Assembly: GCA_033816765.1 (NCBI GenBank)
Contig: CM066291.1
Coordinates: 4,154,001 to 4,218,000, forward strand
Direction of reading: 5' to 3'
Length of the DNA: 64,000 bases
Origin: Nothopassalora personata
Lineage: Eukaryota; Ascomycota; Dothideomycetes; Mycosphaerellales; Mycosphaerellaceae
Notes under the pieces: model-generated
Told to the model about the DNA's origin: nothing
Seen by the model: only the letters and a program-made list of their open reading frames with translations
Database searches by the model: none
Program-made: the position numbers and the translations under genes
Shown: positions 43,121 through 53,945 of the stretch, in pieces
How the letters are laid out: every line of letters begins with the position of its first letter
Position numbering within the stretch: position 1 is the stretch's first letter

Positions 43121-44188
43121 CTACGACTGAACTACTCCATGCTCCTTCAAACTCTTCGCACACGACACAATGGCCTCATCCGTACTCCTAAACTGCATGC
43201 CCAACGTCGTCTTGGTCTTCCCATTACTGGCGGCCTTCGCCTTGCCAAGTTCCGAGGCCACAAGGTTCGCAGCCGGGTCAAAAAGTCCCATAAGCTTGAC
43301 CATGAAGTTTGGCGCAACCATCGAAGGAACCTTCTTGGTATCCTGCGCCGGAAGCTCTTTCTTGAGGATATTGGCAATGTCTCTCACGTATGGAAACGCA
43401 CCATCAGCGCACGCGATGAAACGCTGATTCTTGGCCTTAGGGTCTGTCATGGCTTTGAAGTGGACCTCAGCGACATCGCGCACGTCGACAATGCCGAGGC
43501 TGAGTTGAGGCATGGCTGGGATCTCGCCCTTTAGGAGTCGGGATACGAGTTCAACACTGGTAGCGAAGTCTCCGCTAAGGACAGGGCCGAAGACGCCGAC
43601 AGGGTTGACGGTCGCGAGCTCGAGGTTGCCGCTTTCTTTCTGTATGAAGTCCCAGGCCGATTTCTCGGCGACAGTCTTGCTCTTGGGGTATGCAAACACC
43701 TTATCACCTTTGGAACCATCCAGTACCGTCCAATCTTCCTCAGTGAAAGGCTTATCCGCTCCTCTATTGCCATGACCATATGCAATCGATGCGAATGAAC
43801 TCGTCACAACGACTCTCTTGACTGTGCCAACCTGTTTCGCGAACCGCAGAGCACGAAGTGTGCCTTCTCTTGCGGGTGTGACTAATTCATCTTCCTGCTT
43901 CGGGACGCCTGGCGGGAACGGACTCGCGACGTGGAGGATGTAGTCGCATCCAGTACAGGCTTCGAGCCAGCCGTCGTCTTTCATGAGGTCTGCGGCGATG
44001 AACTGAACGCTTCCTGCTTGCTCCTGAGTCGCTCCGCCATTGCGCAGTGATTGCCGGACTTCGTCTGTGCGTTTGAGGTCGCGGATCGTGGTTCGCATGC
44101 GGTAGCCTTGCTTCAGGCCGTGAAGGAGGCAATGGGACCCGATGAAGCCTGAGCCGCCGGTCACGAGTACTGTCTCCCCCGTGGCCAT
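43121..44188 (-). CDS. extended SDR / dihydroflavonol-reductase-like oxidoreductase
   Basis: A 355-aa, intron-free NAD(P)-dependent epimerase/dehydratase-family reductase. The Rossmann glycine motif is TGGSGFIGSHC at residues 10-20. DYILHVASPFPPG matches the family's cofactor-side motif. The active-site Tyr and Lys appear as YPKSK (near residue 167), with Ser supplied by VVVTSSFAS (near 128). NPVGVFGPVLS and DVRDVAEVH are typical of the dihydroflavonol-4-reductase/cinnamoyl-CoA-reductase-like branch. Substrate unknown; fungal members reduce ketones or aldehydes. The ATG at 44188 directly precedes the Rossmann fold. No related pathway genes adjoin. Confidence 0.9.
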   Translation of the reverse strand: MATGETVLVTGGSGFIGSHCLLHGLKQGYRMRTTIRDLKRTDEVRQSLRNGGATQEQAGSVQFIAADLMKDDGWLEACTGCDYILHVASPFPPGVPKQEDELVTPAREGTLRALRFAKQVGTVKRVVVTSSFASIAYGHGNRGADKPFTEEDWTVLDGSKGDKVFAYPKSKTVAEKSAWDFIQKESGNLELATVNPVGVFGPVLSGDFATSVELVSRLLKGEIPAMPQLSLGIVDVRDVAEVHFKAMTDPKAKNQRFIACADGAFPYVRDIANILKKELPAQDTKKVPSMVAPNFMVKLMGLFDPAANLVASELGKAKAASNGKTKTTLGMQFRSTDEAIVSCAKSLKEHGVVQS

Positions 44189-45350
44189 GGTGATGGTAAC
44201 GAACTTGTCGGCTGGTGTTCTGAGAAGGCACGAGATTTTACGTCTGTTTTCAACCGCTCAAAGCAGTATGGTCCAAGCGATGATCGTTGGATTCTAGAAT
44301 GACCGGTGGATTAAGATGGTCAAAGTAAGGTGAAGCAAGGAGATGTGATGATTATACTTCCCTTTCTCCTCGGCCGTCGCATCGCGGCGGTGCGATCGAC
44401 ACGAATACTATATCCTCGGCAGGTGTTAGCGAAGTCGTCATTCTTCTGCTTGTACAACACTTCTTGAAGCTGTGATTCTCTCTAGACATGCTCGTTGGAG
44501 AATGCCGGCGGAGACGGAGGATGATGTTGTCTCCGCCGATGAGGTCGAAACAAGGTTTGCCAGGAAGAGAACTGCCGAGATTGCTTCGTTGCGACTTCAC
44601 TTCAACTTTCACATGCTCATGTGCTGCCGTAGCCTTCGTATTTCTCGAATATGAAGCATACGAATAGTAGATGATGCTGAATCAAGGAGCTCGAGATGCG
44701 TCGAAGACGACGATGCGAGAAATAGCCAGCGCAGTCTTTGCGATCTAGCCACTGCAGATATGGGTTCAGAACGACGATCTTAGCCGGTCATATGCGGCCA
44801 GTCGGGCAGACCGTCAGAGGTCTAGGCCCATGTTGCTGGTGTGAAGCAAGGCCAGGATATCCTGGTCGCCGCAGGTAAACATTCTCACACTGTGCTCCAT
44901 CTCAAAAGATGATGCTCTGGAAGAAAGTTGATGCTCAAGAGATGGCTTCGATCGAAAAGCAGCTTCCAGGAACCGATATAGGATGCTGAAAATAGGAATG
45001 CTGGCTGCACTGACTGAGAGGTAGCTTCCAGAGTCAAAAGCGTGCGAGAGAAGGTCATCCGCATAAGGCGTCGGCGGTATGAGAGACTGTTGTAAGACTA
45101 TGGAAGGTGAATGCCCCTCTTAACGCAAGTCCATATACTTCAATTCGCCGCATCACGCCCCCGCCACGCATCAAAATTTAGAAGTTCGCCTTCCCCTGTA
45201 CCAGCGGTGCAGCGCACAAACAACTTTCTGCAGCCCGACACCACATCGAGAGCAGTACCTGAACCGACACACAACATAACAGCACCCGAGTCCCTCGCTA
45301 GCCCAACTTGCAAAGACCCGCCATCACCATCATCATCTTCCCGCACCAAA
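44189..45350. other. intergenic, no gene seen
   Basis: 1.16 kb between divergent genes. No supported coding unit. Confidence 0.45.
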
Positions 45351-45782
45351 ATGACAACCACGACCACAACCACGACCAAACACTTCCGCATCCTCGACTT
45401 CCCCACAGAGCTGCGCCTCAACAACTACTCCCACTACATGAGCACTTTCATCCCGCCATCCACCGACCCAGCAAAAATTACCGGCATCGAATACGCCGCA
45501 CCTTCTATCAATACTTGCAAACTGATTCGCCACGAAGCGGCAAAGCTCTACTATGCCCGTTTGAAAGAAGTCGTCCCGGGATTCAAGCGATCGGAGGACG
45601 AACTGTGGCAGGCGGCAGAGACCTATCTGGATGAGCAGTTGGAAGATTTCGACTTGAATGAGTATGAAAGTATACAAACCCGGGTTTGGGTGGCGACATC
45701 CGAGTCGGCCTATGCGCAGAGGGCTGTTGATCGCGAGGCGGAGATTCTGAGGAAGGATGGCTATGAAGTTAAAGCAGATTGA
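45351..45782 (+). CDS. F-box-like short protein
   Basis: A 143-aa protein of a type abundant in Mycosphaerellales-like fungi: a Thr run (MTTTTTTTTK), then FRILDFPTELRLNNYSHYMS, an F-box-like helix pair, then IEYAAPSINTCKLIRHEAAK, where family members have a conserved Leu/Cys-rich helix. No enzymatic motif. The frame is open upstream to 45111, but the ATG at 45351 is chosen because it begins the conserved part. It may act as an SCF adaptor; that is inference. Confidence 0.6.
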   Translation: MTTTTTTTTKHFRILDFPTELRLNNYSHYMSTFIPPSTDPAKITGIEYAAPSINTCKLIRHEAAKLYYARLKEVVPGFKRSEDELWQAAETYLDEQLEDFDLNEYESIQTRVWVATSESAYAQRAVDREAEILRKDGYEVKAD

Positions 45783-46478
45783 GCGGTGTTTGGAAAATGT
45801 GGATGGCGAGCGCGGCGGGAATGAATTGTTACATTTGGTTGATGGGAAGTCGATCGTCACCTCAGCATTGCTGGAGAGTACAGAAGACACCTTCTAGCAG
45901 TGCTGGTATCTGGTCGAGTTCAAAGATCCGGTCTACTTGCCGCCCAGATATTGGTACTAACTACATTGCTGTCATCCCGGGTACTTTGCAAAGCATTTTC
46001 GGCGAAAGGGGCAGTTCTGCAGGCTAGTGCGAGTCGTCAAGCGAGATTGGGTCGCTGGTGATGCTAAGAGGTGGCGGCAGGAGGCTCGCAGGAGCGGCGT
46101 CAGAGATTCAGGTTAGCTCGATGAAGTAGATGTGCCAACGAGCCAATGGACCTGATGAAAGGCTGTAATGAGGCGTACGTCGAGCGGGGAGAAGCATAGC
46201 TTTCGAAGACGGTCAGTGCATGTGATATCACATTCACCAACCGAGTAGCCAAGAATGAAATGCCCCATTTGAGAATATCCATAGCCATAAAACCACTGGC
46301 CATATCTCCCAGTTTATCAGAACCTCAGATAGCAGAAAAAAACCCATGTCCATGCCCGTGTTCGTTTTTGAAGCATCTCTCATATGCAGCCTATCTCCCA
46401 TAGAAACGCTAGTAATGTACACGTTTCTTTGAGAAACCGCAGCCGCGGGAATATCGAATCCCTTCCGCCCCTCGCTCT
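45783..46478. other. intergenic, no gene seen
   Basis: 696 bp between convergent genes, with no supported coding unit. Confidence 0.45.
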
Positions 46479-47084
46479 TTAAAGTGCCAACATGGCACCA
46501 AAAACGCCCACTGCCGCCAATCCAATGACATCCATGCCCAATCTTGACGCAGCGCCGGTGTTCTGAGAACCATGTGCTCCAGTCGTTTGGCTTGCGGACG
46601 AGCCGCGGGTGCCAGTGGCAGTAGGAGCTGACCAAGTACCGTTAGTAGTGGCCGCGGGGAAGCCAGATGAAGCAGTACCAGCGGTGCCAAGGGGCACACC
46701 ACTGAAAGCCTCGGTGGGGGAAGAAGTGGTGTTGGAACCGTGGGTACCTGTAGCGGATGTCGAGGTGGAGTTGGAGGTGGACACGGTGACGCCCGCGTCC
46801 TTGCAGACGTCGGCGTAGTAATCGTTGGCGGCGTCGGTGTTGTCGCCGCACTTGGTGGAGATGTAGGTTTTGACCTTGTCGTTGTCGCAGACAGCTTTGA
46901 TGTCTGCTGGGTCAGGTGCTTGGCTGTGGCTTTGTTAGGGTGTGTCCTTGCTGCCCGCATATGCTCTGCGCGGCTCTTTCTGCTCTTACTTTACGGCGGC
47001 TATGACACATGCTGGGGGAGCCGCGACCACGACCTGCGCGGCGATGGCGAAGAGCCCAAAGACAGTGGTAAGCTTGGCAAACAT
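46479..47084 (-). CDS. small secreted GPI-type protein, 2 exons
   Basis: Exons 46990-47084 and 46479-46923 give 540 nt, 179 aa; the 66-bp intron runs GTAAGA...CACAG. Residues 1-22 are a clear signal peptide (MFAKLTTVFGLFAIAAQVVV then AAP). The mature part has four cysteines (PPACV, AVCDN, TKCGD, DVCKD), giving a compact N-terminal domain of about 65 residues. Next comes a Ser/Thr/Gly-rich stalk (STSNSTSTSATGTHGSNTTS) and a C-terminal hydrophobic tail after a Gly/Ala/Ser region (LGMDVIGLAAVGVFGAMLAL), typical of GPI attachment. It is probably cell-wall or surface-bound. Resemblance to other small fungal GPI proteins is general, and no named domain is assigned. Confidence 0.75.
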
Positions 47085-47466
47085 ATTGCCTATGGATGTG
47101 TCGTTTGGAGGAGTAGTGAGGTCGGTGGTTCCAAGGGTGGATGTAGTACTGAGGGATCGGAATGTGGTGTGGTGTGACGTTTCAAATGGCGCAAGGAAAC
47201 CTCGAATGAGTGAGAGGCTTGGTGCAGTGAGATTGGTGAAGGAGCGTGAGGTGGAACGTGGTCCTAAGGAACGGCCGTACTCGGGAGTACTGGTTGCTCG
47301 CTGCTCTGTTGCTTGACTGTGTAGTGGAGAAGTTGTCGTTGGCGTCGATCTGAAATCTGGAACTAAGGGGCGATCCGGGGAGCCTGGCAAAAGTCTAATC
47401 AATGCTTACTGAGCACTTTAGTTTACCCCATATCCGACTCCACTACTGTACCCTACTTCACGTCGC

Positions 47467-47581
47467 CATCAATATATCAATCGATATATCAATCAATATA
47501 TCAATCAATATATCAATCAATATATCAATCAATATATCAATCAATATATCAATCAATATATCAATCAATATATCAATCAAT
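47467..47581 (+). repeat. 12-bp minisatellite (AATATATCAATC)n
   Basis: About nine to ten units of AATATATCAATC, the second with a C-to-G change (CAATCGATAT). The array ends at the start codon at 47582. Because the unit is four codons, the array is in frame with that gene and would encode repeated Ile-Asn-Ile-Ser if translated from 47402. Confidence 0.95.
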
Positions 47582-48825
47582 ATGCCCTCTCTGCTTGATC
47601 TGCCACCAGAGCTGATCCATCACATCTACCATCTTGCAGAACCATGCCTAGTGTACCGCCTTCGACTCACGAATCGGACTCTATCGAAGCTGAGCGACGA
47701 GCACCTTCTGCCCGAGATCACCGCCCATGTCCATCGCCAATCCATAAACAGTATCGACCAAGTTGCCTCTTCCCGCCCGGCTATACGCAACGCCATCAAG
47801 TCTTTGTACTTTCAGGCCGAGAAGGAAGTCTCGAAGCTCTTCTGGAGAGGATGGCCATGAGCGCGACTCAAGTGAGGTAATCGACTTCATCTTGACTGGC
47901 ACCAGCCAGTACAACTTCCCTGCACCGTCCTTTGAGGGACAAGTGGTCAGCACTAGTCTCTTGCGAGAGCTGGAGGGGCAGGACGATGATGAGACATCGA
48001 CGATTGGTACCTCCTCGCTGGATGCGGAGATTGAGAGGCTTGAGGGCAATCTGGGTCCATTTGAGAGTGGGGAGGGTGAATCAGAAGACGAAGACGAGGA
48101 TTCAATCGACCAGGTTGGTATCGTTTCGCAGGAGGTACCAATGCGCGACAAGCACTGCTCTCATACAATTTCCACACGCTCGCCATCTCTCTACACCGCC
48201 TTTATCAGTCTCGTGGCGCCGTGCCTATGTCAGAACCCTCCCGCTCAATGCGCCTTATCATTATCTGCCTCCTCCGCCTCCGCAACCTCTCCTTGAAGTC
48301 CTCTTCGGCCTCCTCCTCCTCCTCCTCCCGCTTCTTCTGATCCGCCATCTCCTCCTATCCCTCTCTGCCTGCTCTGCCGCCTCATACGCTCTCTCTCCAC
48401 TGAGATCACCCGGATGGAGGTGTCCTCACCAGTGGTTTCCATGTACGCGCCACGCTGATACTGGCTCGAAGATGGACTATATCGCGCAGGCTCTCGATAC
48501 TTTCCCTCGTCGCGATGCCCCTCCGCCACGAAGCTCACGTGCGAAGAGCGACGAGGCGGAGCGCTCCTGGTAGGCTACTCGAGGAGCGCGACACCGTGCT
48601 CTTGGCGTCCCATGTCGTGACGAGCAGCTTAGTTGACTAAAGACGTGTATTCGAAGGTCGTGAGGTGGAAAGCGCTTACGCGGCGATGGGAAGCTCTCTC
48701 CAGCTCGCGTGTACCGGTCCCCTAGGCGAGGAGTTGTTTATGTCGGCGAGTCATGTCTTCTTCTTGTCGCCGAGCGGCGCAGGCGTCGCTGTAGGGAGTG
48801 TTGAAGTCGATGGAGTTTGAGCCCA
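47582..48825 (+). pseudogene. F-box-like gene with frame changes
   Basis: The start reads MPSLLDLPPELIHHIYHLAE then LRLTNRTLSKLSDEHLLPEI, F-box-like, and this frame ends at 47860. Coding character then moves to a second frame from about 47835 (HERDSSEVIDFILTGTSQYN, then an acidic run GEGESEDEDEDSID) up to about 48170. It moves to a third frame near 48200-48825 (RSMRLIIICLLRLRNLSLKS, GREVESAYAAMGSSLQLACT, HVFFLSPSGAGVAVGS). No GT-AG pairs clearly connect them and in-frame stops occur, so I call a decayed gene. Introns could rescue part of it. Confidence 0.45.
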
Positions 48826-49249
48826 TTGGTGCTGGAGAGGGAGGTGTAAATTGCGTGTCCGCATTCGGAGGAGAGGAAGTGGTTGGATATGATGGCGACG
48901 GGCGATGGGATCCTTGTGTGAGCAAGGTTTAGGGTCGAGGGGTGATTCGTGGAATCGTCTGCTGCGAGTCGCGCACCCCGATCGCCTTCATACTTCGCAC
49001 TTCTGTTGGCACGCATCTGTCGGCTCCTTTGTGGCAAGGGCCTGCCATTTCATGCCTGCCAGGCGTACTTGCGTGAACCTGGCGATCTTCTTCCTCTGAC
49101 CTAACGTTCGTGCAAGTTTTGTGAGAATACCAGCACAGTCGTTGATGTTGATGTTGATGCTGCCGTTGTGTTGTCCTGTCATACACCTTGGGCAATCTCC
49201 TCTGCGTTTGGGGCTGCTTGCAGCCATTGACCGACTCATGTTGACCTGC
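48826..49249. other. intergenic
   Basis: 424 bp, with no supported coding unit. Confidence 0.4.
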
Positions 49250-49750
49250 TTATCCGCTACGAGTCTTCGCGGTTTTCAATGTCCTCCTCAATGCAATCTT
49301 GTGGACCTTCCCAAACCTATACACCTTGTCTCGCTCCTCCGCGACCAGCTCAATCTCCACCCTGCCCGCCGTCATACGCTCAGTGTTGACCTTACCGAGC
49401 TTGCAGATCTCTGTCACGTTGCTGATGGGGCCCATTTTGCGCCGCTCCTCTGCATCGTCAATCAGCACCTGCATGACATGTCGTACGAAATCCAGCTTTC
49501 TCAGAGAGTTGCGCAAGATGCCGTCGATCTGAGCGTCAAAGACTGGATGCGCTTCGTCGTAGATCTTGGTGCATGTGTCCCGAAGAGAGGGCTGGATCTT
49601 GTTGTGCAGGTCTGGAGTCTTGGCGTGAAGGGCCTCGATGGAGTAGACCTTCTGGTAGATGTCGAGGCGAAGCTCCGTGGGAAGCTCGAACAAGTAGCAC
49701 GGCTTGGCGGATGGTGTTGGGGATGAAGATGTTCCCTGCGAGGTCGCCAT
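49250..49750 (-). CDS. F-box-like short protein
   Basis: A 166-aa protein: a Ser/Thr-rich start, then CYLFELPTELRLDIYQKVYS, the F-box-like signature shared with 45351-45782 and with the relics at 47582 and 52745. After it come DTCTKIYDEAHPVFDAQI and a C-terminal segment rich in charged residues (ERMTAGRVEIELVAEERDKV). The ATG at 49750 is taken because it starts close to the conserved core; the frame is open 19 codons further upstream. No intron. Confidence 0.65.
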   Translation of the reverse strand: MATSQGTSSSPTPSAKPCYLFELPTELRLDIYQKVYSIEALHAKTPDLHNKIQPSLRDTCTKIYDEAHPVFDAQIDGILRNSLRKLDFVRHVMQVLIDDAEERRKMGPISNVTEICKLGKVNTERMTAGRVEIELVAEERDKVYRFGKVHKIALRRTLKTAKTRSG

Positions 49751-51432
49751 GCTCGCGCCCGTTTGTGGCAATGTTGTGAACATGTGAAGCTTGTTTGCGT
49801 TGCGCAAGGTTGAGAAGCTTTCTGAAGTGGACGTCCGCCGTTAGTGCAGATATCCCAGTGGCAAGTGCTCACCTAGCAACGGCCACCTTCAGACGGTTCA
49901 CGAGCCAGAACGTGCACGTTGCCATCTCTCGCTGCAGGGTTTCTTGCAGTACATACCGAGTCACTTCTGTGCCATAGCCACGACGACATCTCTTCAGATG
50001 TCATCTCCACGCAGATCGTCGTGCATCCCATCCAAAGCCTCCGGCAGCACCACGCTCCCTTGACTGGCTCCCGTATTCTTCTCCAGTCTTACTCTAGCAA
50101 CGACCCCGTCATGGTTGATGTGTTTCTTCTCAGCTCTGTTCGCCCATGCTTCCACTGGCTGTGCCTCCTGATGCAGACTCTCGCTGGTGACGTCTAGCGT
50201 TCCTTTCATGCCTTTAGCGTCCTGAAAAGTTGCGATGACATCTTGACGGGCTTCCCCAGGCCTCACAAGCGACTCCCTAAACCACGCGTGCATGCTCTTC
50301 ATGTAATGAATCCACTTGACGCTCGGTAGAAAGCTACCGAGAGCGAAGATCGTGCGCCTCAAATGCCTCTAGTTTGTTCCCGTGGCAGCCTTGGAAGAGT
50401 AGCTCGCAGACACGGATATCGACGACACTTGGACCGTACAGAACTTGTATTTCAATGCAAGAAGTGTGGCATGACCAATGGTTGCAATGAGCACATTTGT
50501 GCGATTGTATTCATAGCTATACCTACCTACGGGATCAGCCTCCTCGGATCGCAACGTGCAGCGTCGAACTAAAGTGTCGAGTCCATTGGTCTGCCCATCC
50601 TTTGTACTTTCCATCGCGCCCAGCTCCTGCCATCCTCACCGAACATCTCTTGAATCGTTGATTCGAGGTTTGTATGCCAGAAGCGAATCTGTCGTACCAT
50701 AGCACCGAAATGCATCGGCGACGCCAGGATTATGAAAGGCTGAGATCTGATCTCGCTCACACAGGAATAGATAACAACACACTGAATCTGTGAAGTCTCA
50801 GCTAGATGAAATGTCAATGACGATCAGAATGTGCCATATGATGGGGGTCGCGTACGGTATAGGGAGCCATGGTTTTTATCAACTTGAAGAAGAAAGAGGA
50901 GAGAGATCAATGCGCAGAATTTCGCAAGAAGAGTCCCAAAAGCACGGACCAGATCTTAGTCATTCACTGCCGCGGTATCCCTGCTGTCAACAACGACGTT
51001 CCAACGTCGCTTTATCAACTTTAACAATATATACATCACCTCGTTGCCCCGTCGATTCCCCGTGCAGCATGACCATTTGCTCGTTCGCAACACGTGTCTC
51101 GATGGGAAACCCATCGACCGCAATGGGCGACACCGTATAGTGCTATCCTCTGATTATAGTTGCCACAATCCAGGCCATGTATACGCTGTCTGGCGACCTT
51201 CAATGCCAATGAACACGGCTCGACCTCACGATATACTGGCTATGCCACTTCGAATAGACGGTTCGTGAGAAAGACCTGATTCATGGACAGCTTCAAAAAG
51301 CGGGAAGCCCCAACGACGTCATGTTAAGCTCTCGAGCTCTGCTCGCCACTAACGAAACGGCATTGTAGATCCAACACTGACCAGACCTCATATTGTCACC
51401 AAGAAGACATCTCGGCCTCTTCATTCGCCACA
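49751..51432. other. intergenic, no gene seen
   Basis: 1.68 kb between divergently oriented genes. The open frames are short and domain-free. Confidence 0.4.
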
Positions 51433-52266
51433 ATGCCTCGATGCACCATCCACCTCATCTCGCTCGTCAAAGGCATACCACCGGAGAAAGTCATCAACCA
51501 GCTGCTGGCTGATCATGCACCAGTACTGGTAAAGGGCATCCCACACGGCTGGGTCCATCAACCTCATGCTCTCGACAAGAGTGAGCTCTTGAGCCAAGAG
51601 TGGGACCTTTTCATGATGCTTCCAGGTAACCTACAGCTCAGCTTCCGCGAGGACTCCGTGCCAGCACATGTGTCTATCAACGTATCGCTTGGAGAATCGC
51701 AGTACGAGAAATTGCTTGGACAAGCTGGCCAGAGACCTACGCCTTCAAGTAAGACGCCTCCACTGCCAGTAGAGTGGCCTGGCACAGGATCAATCACGCA
51801 GGATGCCATCGTGGAGACTCAGCCAGGTCCTCTGAAGCCCGGCGAGCTGCACCTGGACTCAAGCATGGCCAAGTTCCTGTCATCAGCACTACCAACCTCT
51901 GTAGCCAATGCACCGGTCAGCTTCTTCAACCTGTTCAAGTACAGCAACAACGACCGAAGCGTCCACGACTCATACATGGACGGCTTCAAACAGAGCTTCG
52001 GTAGTGCCGCAGGTGCCAACGTCAAGTTCATGGGCCCGGTGGCCAGTGATCTGCATTACAATGCAGGAGATGGTAAAGCTGGATCCACCAGCAAGGGTAG
52101 CGAGAAATGGGACGATGCGAATCTGGTGCAGTACGACAGTGTATGGCACTATGCGTACATGCTCTCGACGGATGAGTACAAGGGCTTGAATCAGCAAAAG
52201 GTTGCTGGCTTGATGGACACATGTATTCTGCTTGTGAGTGAGATGGAGTTGGCCGATACGACGTAG
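51433..52266 (+). CDS. unrecognised 277-aa protein
   Basis: A single intron-free frame with a good start context (CACAATGCC). The N-terminus reads MPRCTIHLISLVKGIPPEKV and could be a compact alpha/beta unit (KVINQLLADHAPVLVKGIPH). A Pro-rich linker lies near residues 100-115. The second half has PVSFFNLFKYSNNDRSVHDS and FMGPVASDLHYNAG, followed by HYAYMLSTDEYKGLNQQKVA. No signal peptide or membrane span. I do not recognise the family. The even composition and lack of rare-codon runs suggest a real gene. Confidence 0.6.
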   Translation: MPRCTIHLISLVKGIPPEKVINQLLADHAPVLVKGIPHGWVHQPHALDKSELLSQEWDLFMMLPGNLQLSFREDSVPAHVSINVSLGESQYEKLLGQAGQRPTPSSKTPPLPVEWPGTGSITQDAIVETQPGPLKPGELHLDSSMAKFLSSALPTSVANAPVSFFNLFKYSNNDRSVHDSYMDGFKQSFGSAAGANVKFMGPVASDLHYNAGDGKAGSTSKGSEKWDDANLVQYDSVWHYAYMLSTDEYKGLNQQKVAGLMDTCILLVSEMELADTT

Positions 52267-52744
52267 AAGAGAACAAAATCGCTATCAGATATCCGAATCC
52301 CCCTCCATACGAGCGCTCGATGACATCGCCACCTACCAAATTCCAGCAAGAACATCGCACCTATCTGACTGCAGCCTTGACAAGTACTTTATATCGTACA
52401 TGCCTGACTAAATCCCAGGTGTGCGACCTGAGGACTAACTCACACCTTCCTGAACAATTCGATGCGCATCGCATAAGTCATGACTGCTTTGACGGTGAAT
52501 GGATCCCGGGGGGTTGTCCTCGAAGGTATGACTTTATCCACCACTTTGCACACAGAACTCATCTAACCAAACATTGCTTACACCCCTCATTCCTACAGCA
52601 TCTTCCGTCCAATCACTAGTCCGTGCCCGAGCAAGCACTACTCTCCACATCACCCGCCTTGCCAAGAAGCTTCTGACCGCCGAGCCAACACGCGACAATT
52701 GCGAGCACCAGCCAGATAACGCAACAATCATCAACCTCAGAAAA
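52267..52744. other. intergenic
   Basis: 478 bp with no supported coding unit. Confidence 0.4.
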
Positions 52745-53430
52745 GTAAAAATATCGCCCGCTCGCGCTCCCAGCCGAGCTCCGCCTCAACATCTACCAAC
52801 AAACATTTCCATCCGAGGACCGCGGCTCCATCATCCACGACGACGGATCCTAGAAACGCCGACCTCCAGCACGGCAAAGTCAGCAACGCAGCGCTCCTCT
52901 ACACCTGCTTCCAGATCAACCGCGAGGCACTACCGGTGTATAAGAAGCATCGCAACGCCGTGGCGGATTATGCTAAGAGGAACGCGATCTTGGTATGGAG
53001 CTCTCACATACTGCAGTAGTTGAAGTCACTGGTCTTCCGGCCTCCTCCATCGCGGTCAAACACAGTCTTGGCGACTGTACGATGTGAGGTGGGGAGATAG
53101 AAGCGTGGATGTTGATGGAGGCGAGAAGCTCAGCTGGGTAGAGTAAGCGTGGGAGGAAGGGTTCGATGAGGAACGAGTGGCACGGGGCAGGGCGAGAGCT
53201 ATTCCAGCGTCTAGGGTGCTAAAGTGTCGACGAGTGTCAGAGTATGCAAGATCGCCAAGGGGCCGATGGTGAAGTCGAACGCTGCCTGGCGCTTCCCCTG
53301 TTACGAAGGGAGATGTTCCTGGAGTGTGGCTACCTGGCGAGGACTGGAATGATTCGCGCGAAGACATGGCGCGACGAGACAGGCTTCAACGATTGTAAGT
53401 CGTCTCTTCTAGTGGCTTTCCAACGTTGAA
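52745..53430 (+). pseudogene. F-box-like relic with frameshift
   Basis: Near 52757 one frame reads LALPAELRLNIYQQTFPSED, F-box-like, and meets a stop near 52850. Another frame resumes RNADLQHGKVSNAALLYTCF and QINREALPVYKKHRNAVADY up to about 53018. A third frame near 53240-53400 (EVERCLALPLLRREMFLECG, ARTGMIRAKTWRDETG) may be the tail. It looks like a decayed paralogue of 49250-49750. Confidence 0.45.
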
Positions 53431-53945
53431 ATGATTTGATGATAGCAATGAGTCTTATCACCAGTTATCGGTCAGCTTTCGAAGAGTACCGGAGCGTAAA
53501 TCCTGTGTTCTCAGCATGGTCCATGCGCCGTCGCCTACGAGGTATCCGAAGCCGGGTGAAGCACTTTTTTTTGTCCGCGCTGTAAGCTAGCATGTGATGA
53601 CTCGTGCTGGCTGCTCTCTTTGACGTACCACCGCACCAACAACTTCGCATCTCCAAACAGAACTCGACTGCCATTGGTCTAGCTGATATCCATACCGAAG
53701 TACAACTCAATACTATGCCGGACCATCCGACAACAAGGCCACAGCATTAGGTATGGAGGCGGACACGGAAAAGACGGGGTAGAGAAGATCGGATGAAGAT
53801 GAATGGTTGGCGGAATCAAAATTGATCACCAGGCTTGGACAGTCCCTTTAACCCGACTAAGCATGGGCTGCGAGAAAAATCTCCCCAACGAACGATGAAA
53901 AAGAGTGGTAAATCATAGCATAGATCTTAGTGCATGATGATACTG
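53431..53945. other. intergenic, 3' of CCZ1
   Basis: 515 bp with no supported coding unit. Confidence 0.45.

Noticed and set aside
47467..47581. Regular short repeats as a possible CRISPR array
   Set aside because: Units are contiguous without spacers and the host is eukaryotic; it is a minisatellite.
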